This document shows, in pieces, positions 1-11,195 of a stretch of 64,000 bases of DNA. The translations under genes were made by a program, and so were the position numbers. Origin of the DNA: Cryptococcus deneoformans JEC21 (lineage: Eukaryota; Basidiomycota; Tremellomycetes; Tremellales; Cryptococcaceae); assembly GCF_000091045.1 (NCBI RefSeq), contig NC_006683.1, positions 382,941 through 446,940 of the forward strand, in the 5' to 3' direction. Below the pieces are notes generated by a model. The model searched no databases. It had not been told where the DNA came from and saw only the letters and a list, made by a program, of their open reading frames with translations. Numbering within the stretch: position 1 is the first letter of the stretch; every line of letters begins with the position of its first letter.

Positions 1-3000
1 TCTTTCTGCTGGCCCGTACACGTGGATGGCCGATGCAGCACTGACATAGTCATGTTCGTCCTGACGCTTGAAGCGGCCGTTGCATCAGCGAATGGAAGCT
101 GCCGTATTGATCATTGCGCTGTTTGCGACTTTTTGCCCTTTTTGAGCACCACGTGGCTTTCCGTTGCCACTGCTTACGTTCGCCATCGCTCTTTATTTGT
201 CCAGAAATACATGGTAATTCAGCCGAGTTCGGCATGCTGGTGGCAGATATTTTGGATCGCCCACGTACTGCGGACAAGGCGCAATGTATCACACATGGGG
301 TTCGACCCTAATTAATAGTAATGTATAATAAGAAAGAATTCAGTCGTTAGTGCCAGGAACTTGTAACATCCTGTACAGACTGCAGGAAACAAAGCTGTGA
401 AAAAAGCATTCTCCAGAAGTTAGACTACTAAGTACACGCTACCTATTCCCCAACGGTTGCCAGCTCAAACATGGTCGTAGGTCTGGCAAATCTGCATCTC
501 AGCATTCCAGCCCTTTGGAGCCTCATTGAGGGCCCATGGGCGCGATCCTGACTTTTCTGAAACCCGTCGATAACCATTTAGCCTTGGGGTCACTTACGTA
601 ACCTATTCACTTTTTCCTACTTCGGTTGAGCTGATCGTTATCAACGAAGAACGATAAGAAACTCGTTTCGCTTTGAATTTTTTACGGCGGTCCACGGGCT
701 AAGGACTGTTACCCATGGTCCATGGCACATGGCGCCAGATGTAAAGGTACACAGCTATACAGGAAATTATTCAGCATGCAGCATGGACAGGCAGGCCGTC
801 CACAATTCATAATAACCGATACAACAATTTAATAGATGATATTGGGATATTGGAAGTGGTGGTGTAATAACGGGAAACTTGCTATAAGATGATACGGTGG
901 TTGCTAGTTACAGGCACGCTATCAGGATTTCGTTAAGGTCAGCATTTAAGGTCTATACGCCGATTATCTCATCTCTGACCTCTAGACTTTTCCTACTCTC
1001 TCCGTCTGCTGGTCTCTGAACCTCAGTCTCCGTCTGCAGTACGTAGGTAGACAAGGAAAAGCCGAGATTTCGAGATCCGAGCCTTCAGCTTTTTATATGA
1101 GTGATACCCAACTTCGTTCATGTTGGTTTGATGTGTCGGAAAACCCCCGAAATTCGCTTTATCACATGATCCTGCTCTCCGCTTGCTTGTTTGGGTTCTC
1201 TTCTGCTCGTCTGCTATTCTTGCCCTGGCTCTTCCTTTTATTCAATCAATGCAAGCCCCTTGTTTCCATGCGCCTCTTTAAGCCCGTCTTGTGATGTTTA
1301 TATATAGTTCTGTTGTCTTCTGTGTTCATTGCTGGATTCCTCTTCTTCTTTTCCACCATCAGCATCATGATGCTCCATGGATATGATCTATTCACACAAA
1401 TGCACAATTTAACCAAGCCTTTAACGCTAACATCCACGTCAACTAGTCGTATTCCATATCATCATGTAGACGAGCAGCCTGATAGAGACAACTATTTTGA
1501 TGCCCTTCTCTTCTTTTCTTTTTTTCTCCTGCCATCAACATGACAACTTATTTTAGTTAAGTCCGCCGCTTCGGTGACGTAAAAATGGGATGATAAATAA
1601 GATGGTTACTAACCATATCGGATTTGGCCGACAAAACCATGCCGAACTTTTTCATATGGCAGCCGCTTTGATTTGAATTTAAATATTTAATAATAATAAT
1701 GCCTCACGCCGAGCCTCGTCTTCATTAGAAATTTTACTAATCACGCATTTCATAAAAAAAAGTAGCCGAAGAGAAAGGCGACCGAGGACGACTGATGAAA
1801 GACGTAAGGCTCGGGCGTGCGGTAGCTCATCAGTAATAGATGTGCATGCTCTGCTGTTGCATACTGCGTCCGGTCATCGTCCGGTCAGGAATGTATGAAG
1901 GAGGAACTTGCTCATCCGTCGCTCGAATCAATGTGAGCGGTGAATGCAGCAATTGTTTGTCTGTCCGACCGATAAAAACTCATACAAATTAAAACGCCGG
2001 CCACCGGAATGGAATGATCATGCCAATCCCCCGAACCACCCTTAAAATTCGCGTTTCCCCCAATTATTTCCTTCGTTTCGTCCTTTCAGCCTCCAGCCTT
2101 CAGGTTTTCTATATTTCAGTCCCTCAAATATTTTCCCCAGAGCCCAGAGATCGTACGCAATCTCATCTGGAATTCCTATTGAATTATGAATATCGAATTT
2201 CCTGGTTTCTAATACATATGTGTTGATATGCATTCGTTTATAAATAAGCCCTGATTGGCTGTTTCAAAAGTGGAACACAACCACCAGAGTTAATTCACGT
2301 TAGTGATAAGGATAAACAATAATCAGGGGCTTATTGAGCACGCAAGTTCCATTAATGTCTAACGTCGTCAACATTGGTTTTCCTCCCCTTGTCCTTTGCC
2401 GGTCTTGAAGCTAATAATAACCACTTTTATCTATTCCCATTTGTCAGATCCAATAATAAGATCCGAATTTCACTGCGGTTATTCGCTTTCACTTCCTTTC
2501 TACTATTCCATGCATGTCCCATAATAAGCTGAACTCCGTGATGGATGATGGATGGTTTATGCGACTGGAAAATAGGACAGATCCAGAGATCTAAGACAAT
2601 AGCAAGGCGGGAAAGACAGCGAGTAATAAAGACAAGAGGATGCAACGAACAAGAAGATAAAGAAGGTGGCATGGTCTTTCAAACAAACTCAAACGATGGT
2701 TGGTACGCACATTCTGTAGTATAATAGCTGCTGTTGCTCTGGTATGTTCAAACTTATGAGACTACTGTAAAATCCCGCTCATAGCTGGCGTATAATTTTC
2801 ACCGCAATCTTAGATCCTCTTTTCTGAAGCCTTATTTCAGAATGCTCGTATCTTGTTTTTCCTCTCCCTCATTCTAGTTGAATTACCCTTCGAGCAAACT
2901 ATCAAAGGCTCTTTGGTTTATACATAAAAAGTTGACGTTGCTGTCATCATATGAAGAATAAGAAGGTTCCGATCAAGGAGATTTTTTATCCTTTGGCAAA

Positions 3001-4205
3001 TGACAATACACTTGAACAGCTAGACATAAATGTTGCTGCTGCATTATGACCTTGTGGCTTGGCGCCCACACACACATCAGTGTAGTTGAACCAACATGCA
3101 ACGTCTTTCATTGGGCAAATGTGTCACCACATGAAGCAAAATTTCGAGGTAGGGGCATGTATATGCAGAAGGAAAGAGAGAGGTATGCAGTAAGCAATAT
3201 GTAAAATACTGCCACCACGTACAGTAAGATGACGACAAACGACAGACTGATTGATGGAGGGATACTATTAGAAGAGGACAGAAGAGGAAGAAAGCTAATA
3301 AAGGGCGACGTTGTCGTTGCTCCTGGTGGTTGGTGTCCGCGAAACCATAGCAGCGTTACCGCGGATATATCGGACTTGCTTGTGGTTCGGGCCTATCTAA
3401 CTATTACCTGGTGTTTACTTTCTTTGACTTCGTTTACTCTCCTGTGACCTGCAATTTGCGAATGAGGCTTTGTAAGAAAATATTATATACGTATGCCAAG
3501 AAGTTAGACTGAGATGCAAGACGTAAGGGCCGCTAGGCAACTATTTTACTACATCGATCCGATACGGCCTACGAGAACGATGATGAGTTACTATCATGAG
3601 AGTGATCGCCGTTATGATTTGATAGCTCCAACTAACCTGGATGCCTGAAGGACAACGAATTGAAGGGTATGGTGAGAGCGGAGCAGGGATATCTATTTGC
3701 GAGATTGGTTGCTGTTGCACACCTCGCATGCATCTTCTTTTTTGTTCTGCAGTACGTAGAGGTTTGCCACCGCGTGGCCCATGCTTCATTCCTCCACCCG
3801 GAAAACAAAAACAAAACGCGCCCCCTGAATGTTTCATGTTCGCGGCGCATCATCACCTACCTACCTTGACCGGCGTCTGAACCAAGTATCGCCCCATCAC
3901 TTCCGACTTTCCGCTCCCTTTGGTCGATCATCCCTCACATTCCCAGGTCGCAGACTCCCAGCTCCCCCGCAGCAGATCGGGTGGACACCTTATATCTCAA
4001 AATCCTCGTGGCATCCATCCGACGCCGTCCGCCAGCAACAACTTCTCGAGCGGACCCGGATACGAGAGAGCTCATCGTACGCCAAGTTAGTATAATATAT
4101 TACCGCGTAGCCAGTCCGTAATTCATAACCTCTAGCAAATAGCAAGCGAGTTAATCCAATTGTGTACTCGGCATTGAGGGCCTCAGACGCTGAAACGAAG
4201 TCATA
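1..4205. other. gene-poor 4.2-kb stretch
   Basis: I find no convincing gene here. Open frames are short (under 100 codons), lack family features and are not joined by good splice signals. The DNA is more AT-rich than the genic part, with a short TAA/AAT run near 1680-1700. The right end (about 3.6-4.2 kb) is probably the promoter and 5' leader of RIC8. The rest could hold a non-coding transcript or regulatory DNA for a gene beyond the left edge, but nothing visible proves that. Confidence 0.5.
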
Positions 4206-6600
4206 ATGTCCGTCAAGAGCCTATTAGCTTCGAGCTACGGCTCTATTGAGAACCGACGATACTCTTTAGATAGAATACGAGGGGAACTGAATGCTGTAGT
4301 AGAAGGTAAGTAATCACCGTACCCCCGTAATGACCATTCGTTCACTTGTCTGCTGCACTGCTGTTATAGCTCTCCCGACGCAAGTGCATCCAGCTGAAAG
4401 AGAGATTTACCTGAACGACATTCTATCCGACCTGCATCCGAAAGAAGAAGCAATATGGAGGGATTGGCCAAGCGATGGTAAGCTCATCTTGTGCCTAGAG
4501 AATATCAGAATACCGCGTTTATCAAGAGCGTAGTCTACCTACTTGCCCTCACGGCTGTCAAATGCCTCGGACGAAACCCCATTGGATCAGAAACCCTGCT
4601 CTCAAGCCATCACATTTCCACTCTCATGTTTCATTCAACATTACTATCAGATGATTCTGCGACGTTTCCGACCGTCGTTGCCCAGTCATCAACGTCACCA
4701 CAGGCTCGTGAAGCCTTGAAGATCTTGGCCAACATGCTAGTTCTTCACACCGCCGGACGTATCGAATTCTTCAAAGCCCGCGGAGCTATAGCGGTTGCTC
4801 GCGCTTTGTCCGAAAGTTCTACACAAGACGAGAATGATGCAGCGCATGCGGAAAAGCTGTTTTTACTGGGGAGACTTGGATTTTTGGTCACTGTGGAAAG
4901 GGCTGAAGCGGCGAAGCAGATGGTAGATAACGAGGTGGTGGATGCCCTCGTGCAGGTGAGACTGTCCATCTCGTCCAAGACAGAACTAACGAAGGAGCAG
5001 ATTTTCATGTCGGCCTCTGTCTTACCCGCTTCTTTCTTGTATCTGAGCGAATTGCTCAAACTGACGAACGCATTACTTCAATTCTATCCTTATAAACAGC
5101 CCTCTGATGCTACAACTGGTGTTGATCCTTGGGACGAAAAGTTTGATTAGTGAGTAATTGTTGTTAAACAGTTCAGTTCTGATCTTATCTCTAAGCCTTC
5201 TTTACCCTCTTTTGCGCCTTTTTTACGCTACTCCAACGGTCGATCTTAGCCCGCCACTTACCCACATCATGAATACTCTGCTTTTGATACCGTTCAAAAC
5301 ACGTTTGTTACCAACATGGGCTTCGGTCCCTGAAAGTCCCGGTTCCCTACAAGTCAACAGTCCCTCGAGCCCTTCGTCCACAATGAGAAATATTCTCACC
5401 AAGCTGGGAAACATAGCTTCACCATCCAGCCCTCGCAAGTCTTCGGCCGGCTCACTTGCCCCGCCTGGTTCTAGGCCGCCAGCAGGTGGTCAGAGATCCG
5501 CACCAAATTCACCGCGAGGTAGTTTCTCGTCTTCGAGGCCTGGCTTTGGTGCGACATCCGATCATTTCGCGCTATCGTCAAGGCTTCTGAAGATCCTTGA
5601 CCGGTTCTTTGAGGCATATCTACCATACCCTAAACGGCCGGATGACGATCTGCCTCATTCACTTGTACTGGATGAAATACTTCCTCCGTTATTACTCTTA
5701 ATGACACGAGCCACATGGGGTTTGGAAAACGTGCGGTTATCGATCAAAGAAATTTTATTACCTTCCTCTCTGTAGGTCTGCTCTCTGGTGGATTTTATCA
5801 AATTCAATTGACGTTTTATGCTGCAGAGACCGCTCATCAGAAGCAGGGCCGCTTGAATCCCGCAAGGGTTTACTAGGCAACATTCTGCGTTTAATGGCTT
5901 GTGCAGGTCATACTCAAACAAGAAATGCTGCCGGAGAGTTGATGTGGGCAATCTGCAATGGTAATGGTATGTTTAGATTCTCCCATATTTTACAAGCAAC
6001 TTTGCTGAGCTTCGGACAGCTTCCGATCTCTGCGTAGAAATCGGCTATGGCAACGCAGCTGGCATACTGTTCCAAAAAGGGCTCACTGGTCCACCATCGG
6101 CAAAGGTCGAAGAGATTGACCAGCCTAATCCTTCGCAGACCGTGATGCAAATAGCCAAGTCATCTAATCGCCGATCAGACGTCCGGTCGCCTGTAACAAC
6201 TGTCCAGCCGGCTACGCCTTCTTCTACGTCGACATTCAGCGCCGAAACTTTGAGGAATCCAATCACAGGTATTGAGAACGGTAATCAAGCGACAGGTGAC
6301 CTGGACGAAATGACTCAGGAAGAGAAGGAGCGCGAAGCAGAAAGGTTGTTTATTTTGTTTGATAGGATGGAGAAGAATCCTGTGATTAGCATGAAGTCAG
6401 GGGATGACCAAGACGGACAAAAGAGTAAGGCTCAAGGGCTGAAGGATATAATGAGAGAAAAGTTAGAGAGTGGGGATATGGAGAGATGGGATCGCAAGGA
6501 TGAGCAAGAGGAGAGACAGAGATTGGAGGAGGAGGCGCAAAAAGACGAAGAGGAAGCTTTCCGGGAGCTTGCGGCCTATAAACGACGCACTGGAAGGTAG
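4206..6600 (+). CDS. RIC8: Ric8/synembryn, G-alpha chaperone and exchange factor
   Basis: Ric8 proteins fold and activate heterotrimeric G-protein alpha subunits in the cytosol; in Cryptococcus the family acts upstream of the Gpa proteins. The product is an armadillo-like helical protein. Recognisable family blocks are PPLTHIMNTLLLIPF in the middle, SDLCVEIGYGNAAGILF further on, and the C-terminal MTQEEKEREAERLFILFDR segment followed by an acidic/basic charged tail. Exons join in frame at about 4305/4370, 4477/4534, 5147/5251 (the acceptor restores FDYPPLTHI), 5778/5827 and 5967/6021. The stretch 4956-5000 begins with GTGAG and ends in AG but is also open, so it may be a retained intron. A Ser/Pro-rich insert near 5330-5560 looks disordered. 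The start ATG at 4206 gives MSVKSLLASSYGS. It converges on SEM1 with about 140 bp between stop codons. Confidence 0.88.
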
Positions 6601-6736
6601 TAACCTTACAGATATAATCTATCAATCAGAGACATTGGGGCCCAAATCGTTTTCGACTGTGATATTTGGTTATATCTTGTGCCTTGCGTAAAAGTTGTCA
6701 TGCTATATGTGACATATCCGTACTATACAATGATGT

Positions 6737-7208
6737 CTACTCCTTCATGGTCTCGTCGGCCGCCGCATTTGCCCGTTCTTGGATGGCCGTTCTGTAAAGC
6801 GTCAGCCCACTGACACTATCTCAGTGATACGCAACACACCTCAATTGTTTTGTAAAGTCGTCATCCACATCATCATCGTCCCAGTTGTCTTCCCACAAAT
6901 TATCGCTAGGACCGGCAGCAGCTTTCTTCAAAGCGTCTTGGATATTGCCATCATAATCTGCACATGGAAGTCAGCAAAGTCAACAGTATGTCCATTCAAT
7001 CTGTATGTACCTGTGGCAGGAAAATCCTGAATTGTTCGATTAGCATCACTCAAACTTGACACTTAACTTCTGGACATACTTCAAACTCATCGTCATCTTC
7101 CAAAGCACCGAGCTTGGGTAAAGGCTTTTTGTCCGGTTGGGCGTTGGTAGTCGAAGATCCGGCAGTAACTTCTTCCTTTTTCTCTGCTAAGTTCTTCTGT
7201 TCTGACAT
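6737..7208 (-). CDS. SEM1: 26S proteasome subunit Sem1/DSS1
   Basis: Sem1/DSS1 is a tiny acidic, intrinsically disordered protein of the proteasome lid that also serves TREX-2 and homologous-recombination complexes. Four exons, read from 7208 leftwards, encode about 105 residues. The two family signatures are present: the first acidic block ALEDDDEFEDFPA and the second block with paired tryptophans, NLWEDNWDDDDVDDDFTKQL, followed by a C-terminal helix ending DETMKE. Splice sites at the ends of DEFE, FPAT and TKQL restore the conserved frame. The N-terminal extension (MSEQKNLAEKKEE...) is longer than in yeast Sem1. The mRNA start region overlaps a long out-of-frame upstream ORF (separate entry). 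Confidence 0.9.
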
Positions 7209-7422
7209 GCTGTCCTATGCTGAAATCTGCACTTTGTTGGAAGTTGGCGTGTTGCAGCTTGAGCAATGCTTGCTCTTGCAGAGCGCCAACGACATCATGT
7301 ACAACAGCAGCCTGGACGCGCAACCGTCGGACTCCGCCACCATGGACTAACGCGCCACTAACGGCACCAGAAACTAAATCCGAATCCGCTATAGTGGAAA
7401 ATTGTTTACTCATAGACGTCAT
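7093..7422 (-). CDS. upstream ORF overlapping the SEM1 start, out of frame
   Basis: A 109-codon ORF begins with an ATG at 7422, with a second at 7413, and runs through the SEM1 start codon in another frame to a stop at 7093. Its first ~60 residues look protein-like (MSKQFSTIADSDLVSGAV then an Ala/Val/Gln-rich helical stretch), whereas the part beyond the SEM1 ATG looks like noise. It could be a translated upstream ORF that represses SEM1, the first exon of an independent gene, or chance. I recognise no family. No splice donor that would fuse it cleanly to SEM1 was found. Confidence 0.22.
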   Translation of the reverse strand: MTSMSKQFSTIADSDLVSGAVSGALVHGGGVRRLRVQAAVVHDVVGALQEQALLKLQHANFQQSADFSIGQHVRTEELSREKGRSYCRIFDYQRPTGQKAFTQARCFGR

Positions 7423-8419
7423 CCACTGACAGTCCTTGTGCTAGGGTTAGAGCTTCTGACAGTGAGGAGAAATCCGAGTCGAAGCAATTGCTGATTGCAA
7501 AAAATATCCTACACGTAATGTCCATCGTAAGGTGTGACATTCAATTTCTGGCAAAGTACACTTTGATTGTACACTGAGTTTTACATTTTTTTTGCAGTGT
7601 AGCTATACATGCAGCAAAATGGTCAAACCCCCGATCCCTTACGAAAACATAAGCTGCAGCTTCTTCACTGATTCTTCGGACGTCAAGACGAGACATCATA
7701 TGACTGACGGGCGTTCTGTGGGCGCATGCAGGTAGTAGTAAGAGGGTTTTTGGGACAGAATTGTTACCGACGCAGCGCAGCAGTCACACAACTGCAGCCA
7801 CAGTTACTATTAGTATGCAATGCCAGCTGGTAGCAGAAGATAGCTCAACTGCCTGTAGCTGAACAACCGTGTTATGCTGCCTATTATCCGGCTCCACCCC
7901 TCTTTGCTTCCTTGTTGTTAGACAGACTTTACAGCCTTCTTCGGAGGGCAGAAAAATAAAGCATATGCTTTCGATGATTATTATTATCTAGAGTTCTTCT
8001 CAGGCACCCGTTCATGATATCCACGTAATGCGGAGAAATCGTCGGTATTTCATTCTTGCAGCAGCAGCAGCCCCAATTAATTCTTTGCGCGTGGTGTCTG
8101 CGCCGCTGCTCGCTGCTCAAGTTGGCCATTCTCTTCCTTCTTTCATCTCTCTCTTCTTTCTTTTGAAGCCCTACTTTTTTCATACCACGCCCCTCTACAG
8201 TCTCTCAGCAGCCTCGCCGCTTGCCTTATACCCTCTGGGCGATCACTCGCTCCCGAGTCTCTCGTTCTTCTTACGGAAAGCATCCGCGCGCTTTGAACGC
8301 CCGGCATAAAAGAAATCAAACGTAATACCGCTTTGGTCTTGACGACGTTCCCCATTCCGCAATTTTGATCCACCTGTTGTTACTCCGTTGTGACACTTTC
8401 AAGAGTGGTAAAGACCGAA
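7423..8419. other. divergent intergenic/promoter region
   Basis: About 1 kb between the SEM1 side (-) and the Gln-rich protein gene (+). It holds short T-rich and CT-rich stretches (8130-8300), typical of basidiomycete promoters and leaders, and no supported gene or RNA. Confidence 0.4.
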
Positions 8420-10246
8420 ATGGCTTCCACGCTCGCTTCAAACTTCCTTATCGATCCCTCACCGCCAATTACTACGTCTTCCTCTCCGGTCTCTGCCTTT
8501 CAAGTAAGCCAGGCGCCTTATACGACTTCTGTTTCACCACCCGTACAACATCCCGGTGGCAGACTCACAACACCATTAGCGCCTCCTCCCCCACCACCTC
8601 TCCACCTGTCGTCTCATCGCCATGGACCTGGTCCAGAAAGACAGATCAGATACGCCGGGGCTGACCATACACTTGGGCCGACCTTTAGCGAGGAGGAAGA
8701 TGGAGATGATTCCGCCTTCATTGCTGCAAAGATGGCAGCTTTAGGTCTGGACCCCAATGGTGTCCCATACAGTCAAAATGGCTATTCAGGGGTAAGCAAC
8801 ACCTCTTGGATTACTTAGACACGGCTGACAACTTGATTCAGTCTCACAATGCTCGAGCTCCTCGCGCGAAACGGTCACGCACCCCGACAGTTATTCGATT
8901 GCATGATCAATCGGGATACCAGAAGCATGCTCAGCAGGAGGCTCTGATTAGCCTTCTCGCACATCAAGGTTCGTCGGCACAAGTTCGCGAAGCTTTAGCA
9001 TTACTTGAGCTTGAGCAGGCTCAGCAAGCCGCAACCGATCGTCACTACCATACTCAGATGATGGCTCAGAATAATGCGCGTTTAGCAGCTCAGCGACAGG
9101 CAGACAGGCAGGCGGAGTACGAGAAACAGCTCTATGTCCAGCAACAGATGCAGCAGAAGCAGTTGGAGCAACTGGCCATTCAGCGTGAGGCTACGAAGAG
9201 ACAATTCCAGCAGCAACAAGAAGAACAGTATATGTTCCAACAGCGAGAGCAACGCTTGCAGCAACTTCATCTCCAACAGCAGCTAGCTGCTCTTCAGACG
9301 GACTCTTATGTTGCTCAAGCTCAAGCTCAGCGTCAGCGCAGCATTCTTGGCGCTCAGATGCAAGCGAATCTCCAGGCTAGATCCGAGCGAGCCGCCCAGG
9401 CTAACTGGGCCATGGGAGTAAATGAAGCGGATCTCAAGGCCCGATTCGAGTCGGCTATGCCCGTAAGGAGTCCAATCCGTGAAGATCACTCCCGTTTTGA
9501 AACCGCTCTTTATGGCACGCGGGGCACTTCTACCTCTTCTTCTGCTAGCGGTAGCCCTAATACCCCTTCCTGGCCCTCTGCTCAGTCTTCTTCGCCCACA
9601 AAGTCGATCTCGGGCATTGCCGAACCAGTCTCAGTTCCTGTTTCTTCCAAGGCGGCCCCGGGTGGACGTTTCGCTCAGGCTCGTCTTGCTCTCGCTGCCT
9701 CTGGTACTTCCTCGTACGGCACTCTCACTGCTACCTTGTCTAAGAGATCTTCCTCTGAGGACCAAACCACTTTTCCTGTGGCTGAAGTGAAGATTCCCCC
9801 TGGTGAAGTGTCCCGCACTACGCCTGCCTCCCCCATCACTCAGCAGGCTCGTCAGTCGGTCGGTCTTGGCCTTGGTCGCCCGGCGGCTTCTGTTACAACA
9901 GCTGAAGCAAAAATAACCAGAGACGCGGTTGATGCTGCTAGTGCTAGGATTTCCAATGTCGCCTTTGGCAGACCTCATTCTTCCGGAAACAACGACTCAA
10001 GGTCTTCCAGCCAGTCTATCGGATTAGCGGTGAAGAAAATCTCCGTTGCTCGTCAGCCTTCTGGTCCTCCTGGGGACGTTAAGGATCTTGGTGACAGAAA
10101 CTTCCAAGCTCGGTAGGTCTTTTTGTAACCACTATCGAGCCTCACATTAACATTTGTGCTATAGTATCCGAAAGCAAGCAGGGCTCAACCTCGGCATGCT
10201 TAATCGACGAACTGAATCTCCTGTCGAGATCGCCTCCACCGCCTAG
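8420..10246 (+). CDS. Gln-rich coiled-coil protein of unknown function
   Basis: Three exons (8420-8791, 8842-10112, 10165-10246) encode about 574 residues. The N-terminus is Pro/Ser-rich and disordered, with a run of seven prolines, then an acidic patch (FSEEEDGDDSAF). Residues ~165-340 form a long Gln/Ala/Arg-rich heptad-like coiled coil with many Q-Q runs. The C-terminal third is Ser/Ala-rich and ends with a compact basic motif, DRNFQARIRKQAGLNLGMLN, the part most likely to be conserved. No enzyme domain, signal peptide or membrane segment is seen. Such Q-rich coiled coils are common in transcription co-regulators and RNA-granule proteins, but that is only an inference. Start chosen at the first ATG (MASTLASNFLIDPSPP). 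Confidence 0.75.
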
Positions 10247-10812
10247 GCTCGGATTTCCCAATTTTATTTCCCACTTGATTGCTTTAATAATGTACAGTAC
10301 GCCTGTTTGTATTTGATTTAATGGGAGGTTGCTAGGAGCAACGATGAGAAGAGCAGGGACACAAGCTGTTGGGACTGTTTTCGCGAACAGCATCGCTGTC
10401 CTTTGGAGAAGAAAGAAAAAAGAATGACGAAATCTTCGTCGGCATGCCCGTTGGCCCATTCATTTCCTTTTGTATATCAATACCTGCCAGTATACAATAA
10501 TTACTATGTTCGTTGTAGGATCAGACCAAGAGTTGCTTTTGTGATGACATGATGTTGAACATATCTTCGTGGGTCCAACAGACAGCAAACCGCGAGTCGA
10601 TAGGTGTAGAGGACATGATCAATGAAGGAATACGGAATGGACATGATTAGTGAAGGAATACGGAAAACAAAACAAAAAAGCTGTTTCTAGAACACAAGGT
10701 AATGGATATCCATATTTATACAACCTTATAATTATGCTACGCTATTCCAATGGGAAAGTGGATGATGTGAAGATGCTGTGGGTGTGAAATCTGAAATCTG
10801 GTTGAATGGTAT
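10247..10812. other. convergent 3' region
   Basis: About 570 bp between the stops of the Gln-rich protein gene (+) and the Cys-rich gene (-). It probably contains both 3' UTRs. A near-repeated 22-bp stretch (aaggaatacggaa with flanks) occurs twice around 10624-10666. No gene is supported. Confidence 0.4.
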
Positions 10813-11195
10813 CTAAACAGCGGGAGCAGGTCGTCGAGCGGGCTCGATACCCTCGGCAGCGCTGAATTGGGCCTTGCGGCAGGAGGAGAAAGAGTCTTTG
10901 CATGAAGGGCAAGTGTCGGTGTTACTGATCATCTATGACGTCAGTGTCTGACCTTTTTGATGAGATGTAAGAGCGCTGCTTACCCAGTGCACTTCAAAGC
11001 AACACAACCCTTGCCCTCACAGACAGAACAATCAGAAGGCTGGGTGGTGCACCCATGAACCTCAGACTTGGCACAATCAACTTGAGTTTCCTGCAAATTG
11101 GAAGCAATGGTCAGCGAGCGGCAAAAAGAGATAAGGGTATAGAGTAGACTTACGCCACAGAAGTCACAGTTGGAGGGGTTTCCAGAGCAAGTCAT
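10813..11195 (-). CDS. 86-residue Cys-rich metallothionein-like protein
   Basis: Three exons (11195-11154, 11090-10984, 10924-10813) join without frame error into 86 codons. The product has 12 cysteines: C-x2-C pairs CDFC, CSVC and CPSC plus spaced single cysteines. There is no signal peptide or membrane segment, and the C-terminus is an Ala/Pro/Arg tail ending RRPAPAV. Cysteines make up about 14% of residues, below the ~25-30% of classical metallothioneins but compatible with a small metal-binding or redox protein. It does not resemble the repeated-Cys layout I know for the Cryptococcus metallothioneins CMT1/CMT2. Exon 3 requires the acceptor at 10925, because the nearer AG would give an immediate stop. 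A TATA-like TAAATATATG lies about 35 bp upstream. Several CCCCT/AGGGG (STRE-like) elements lie within the first 450 bp upstream, suggesting stress control by inference. Confidence 0.72.

Noticed and set aside
3541..4095. Open frames on both strands before RIC8
   Set aside because: They overlap each other, have Pro/Arg noise composition and no splice link to RIC8.
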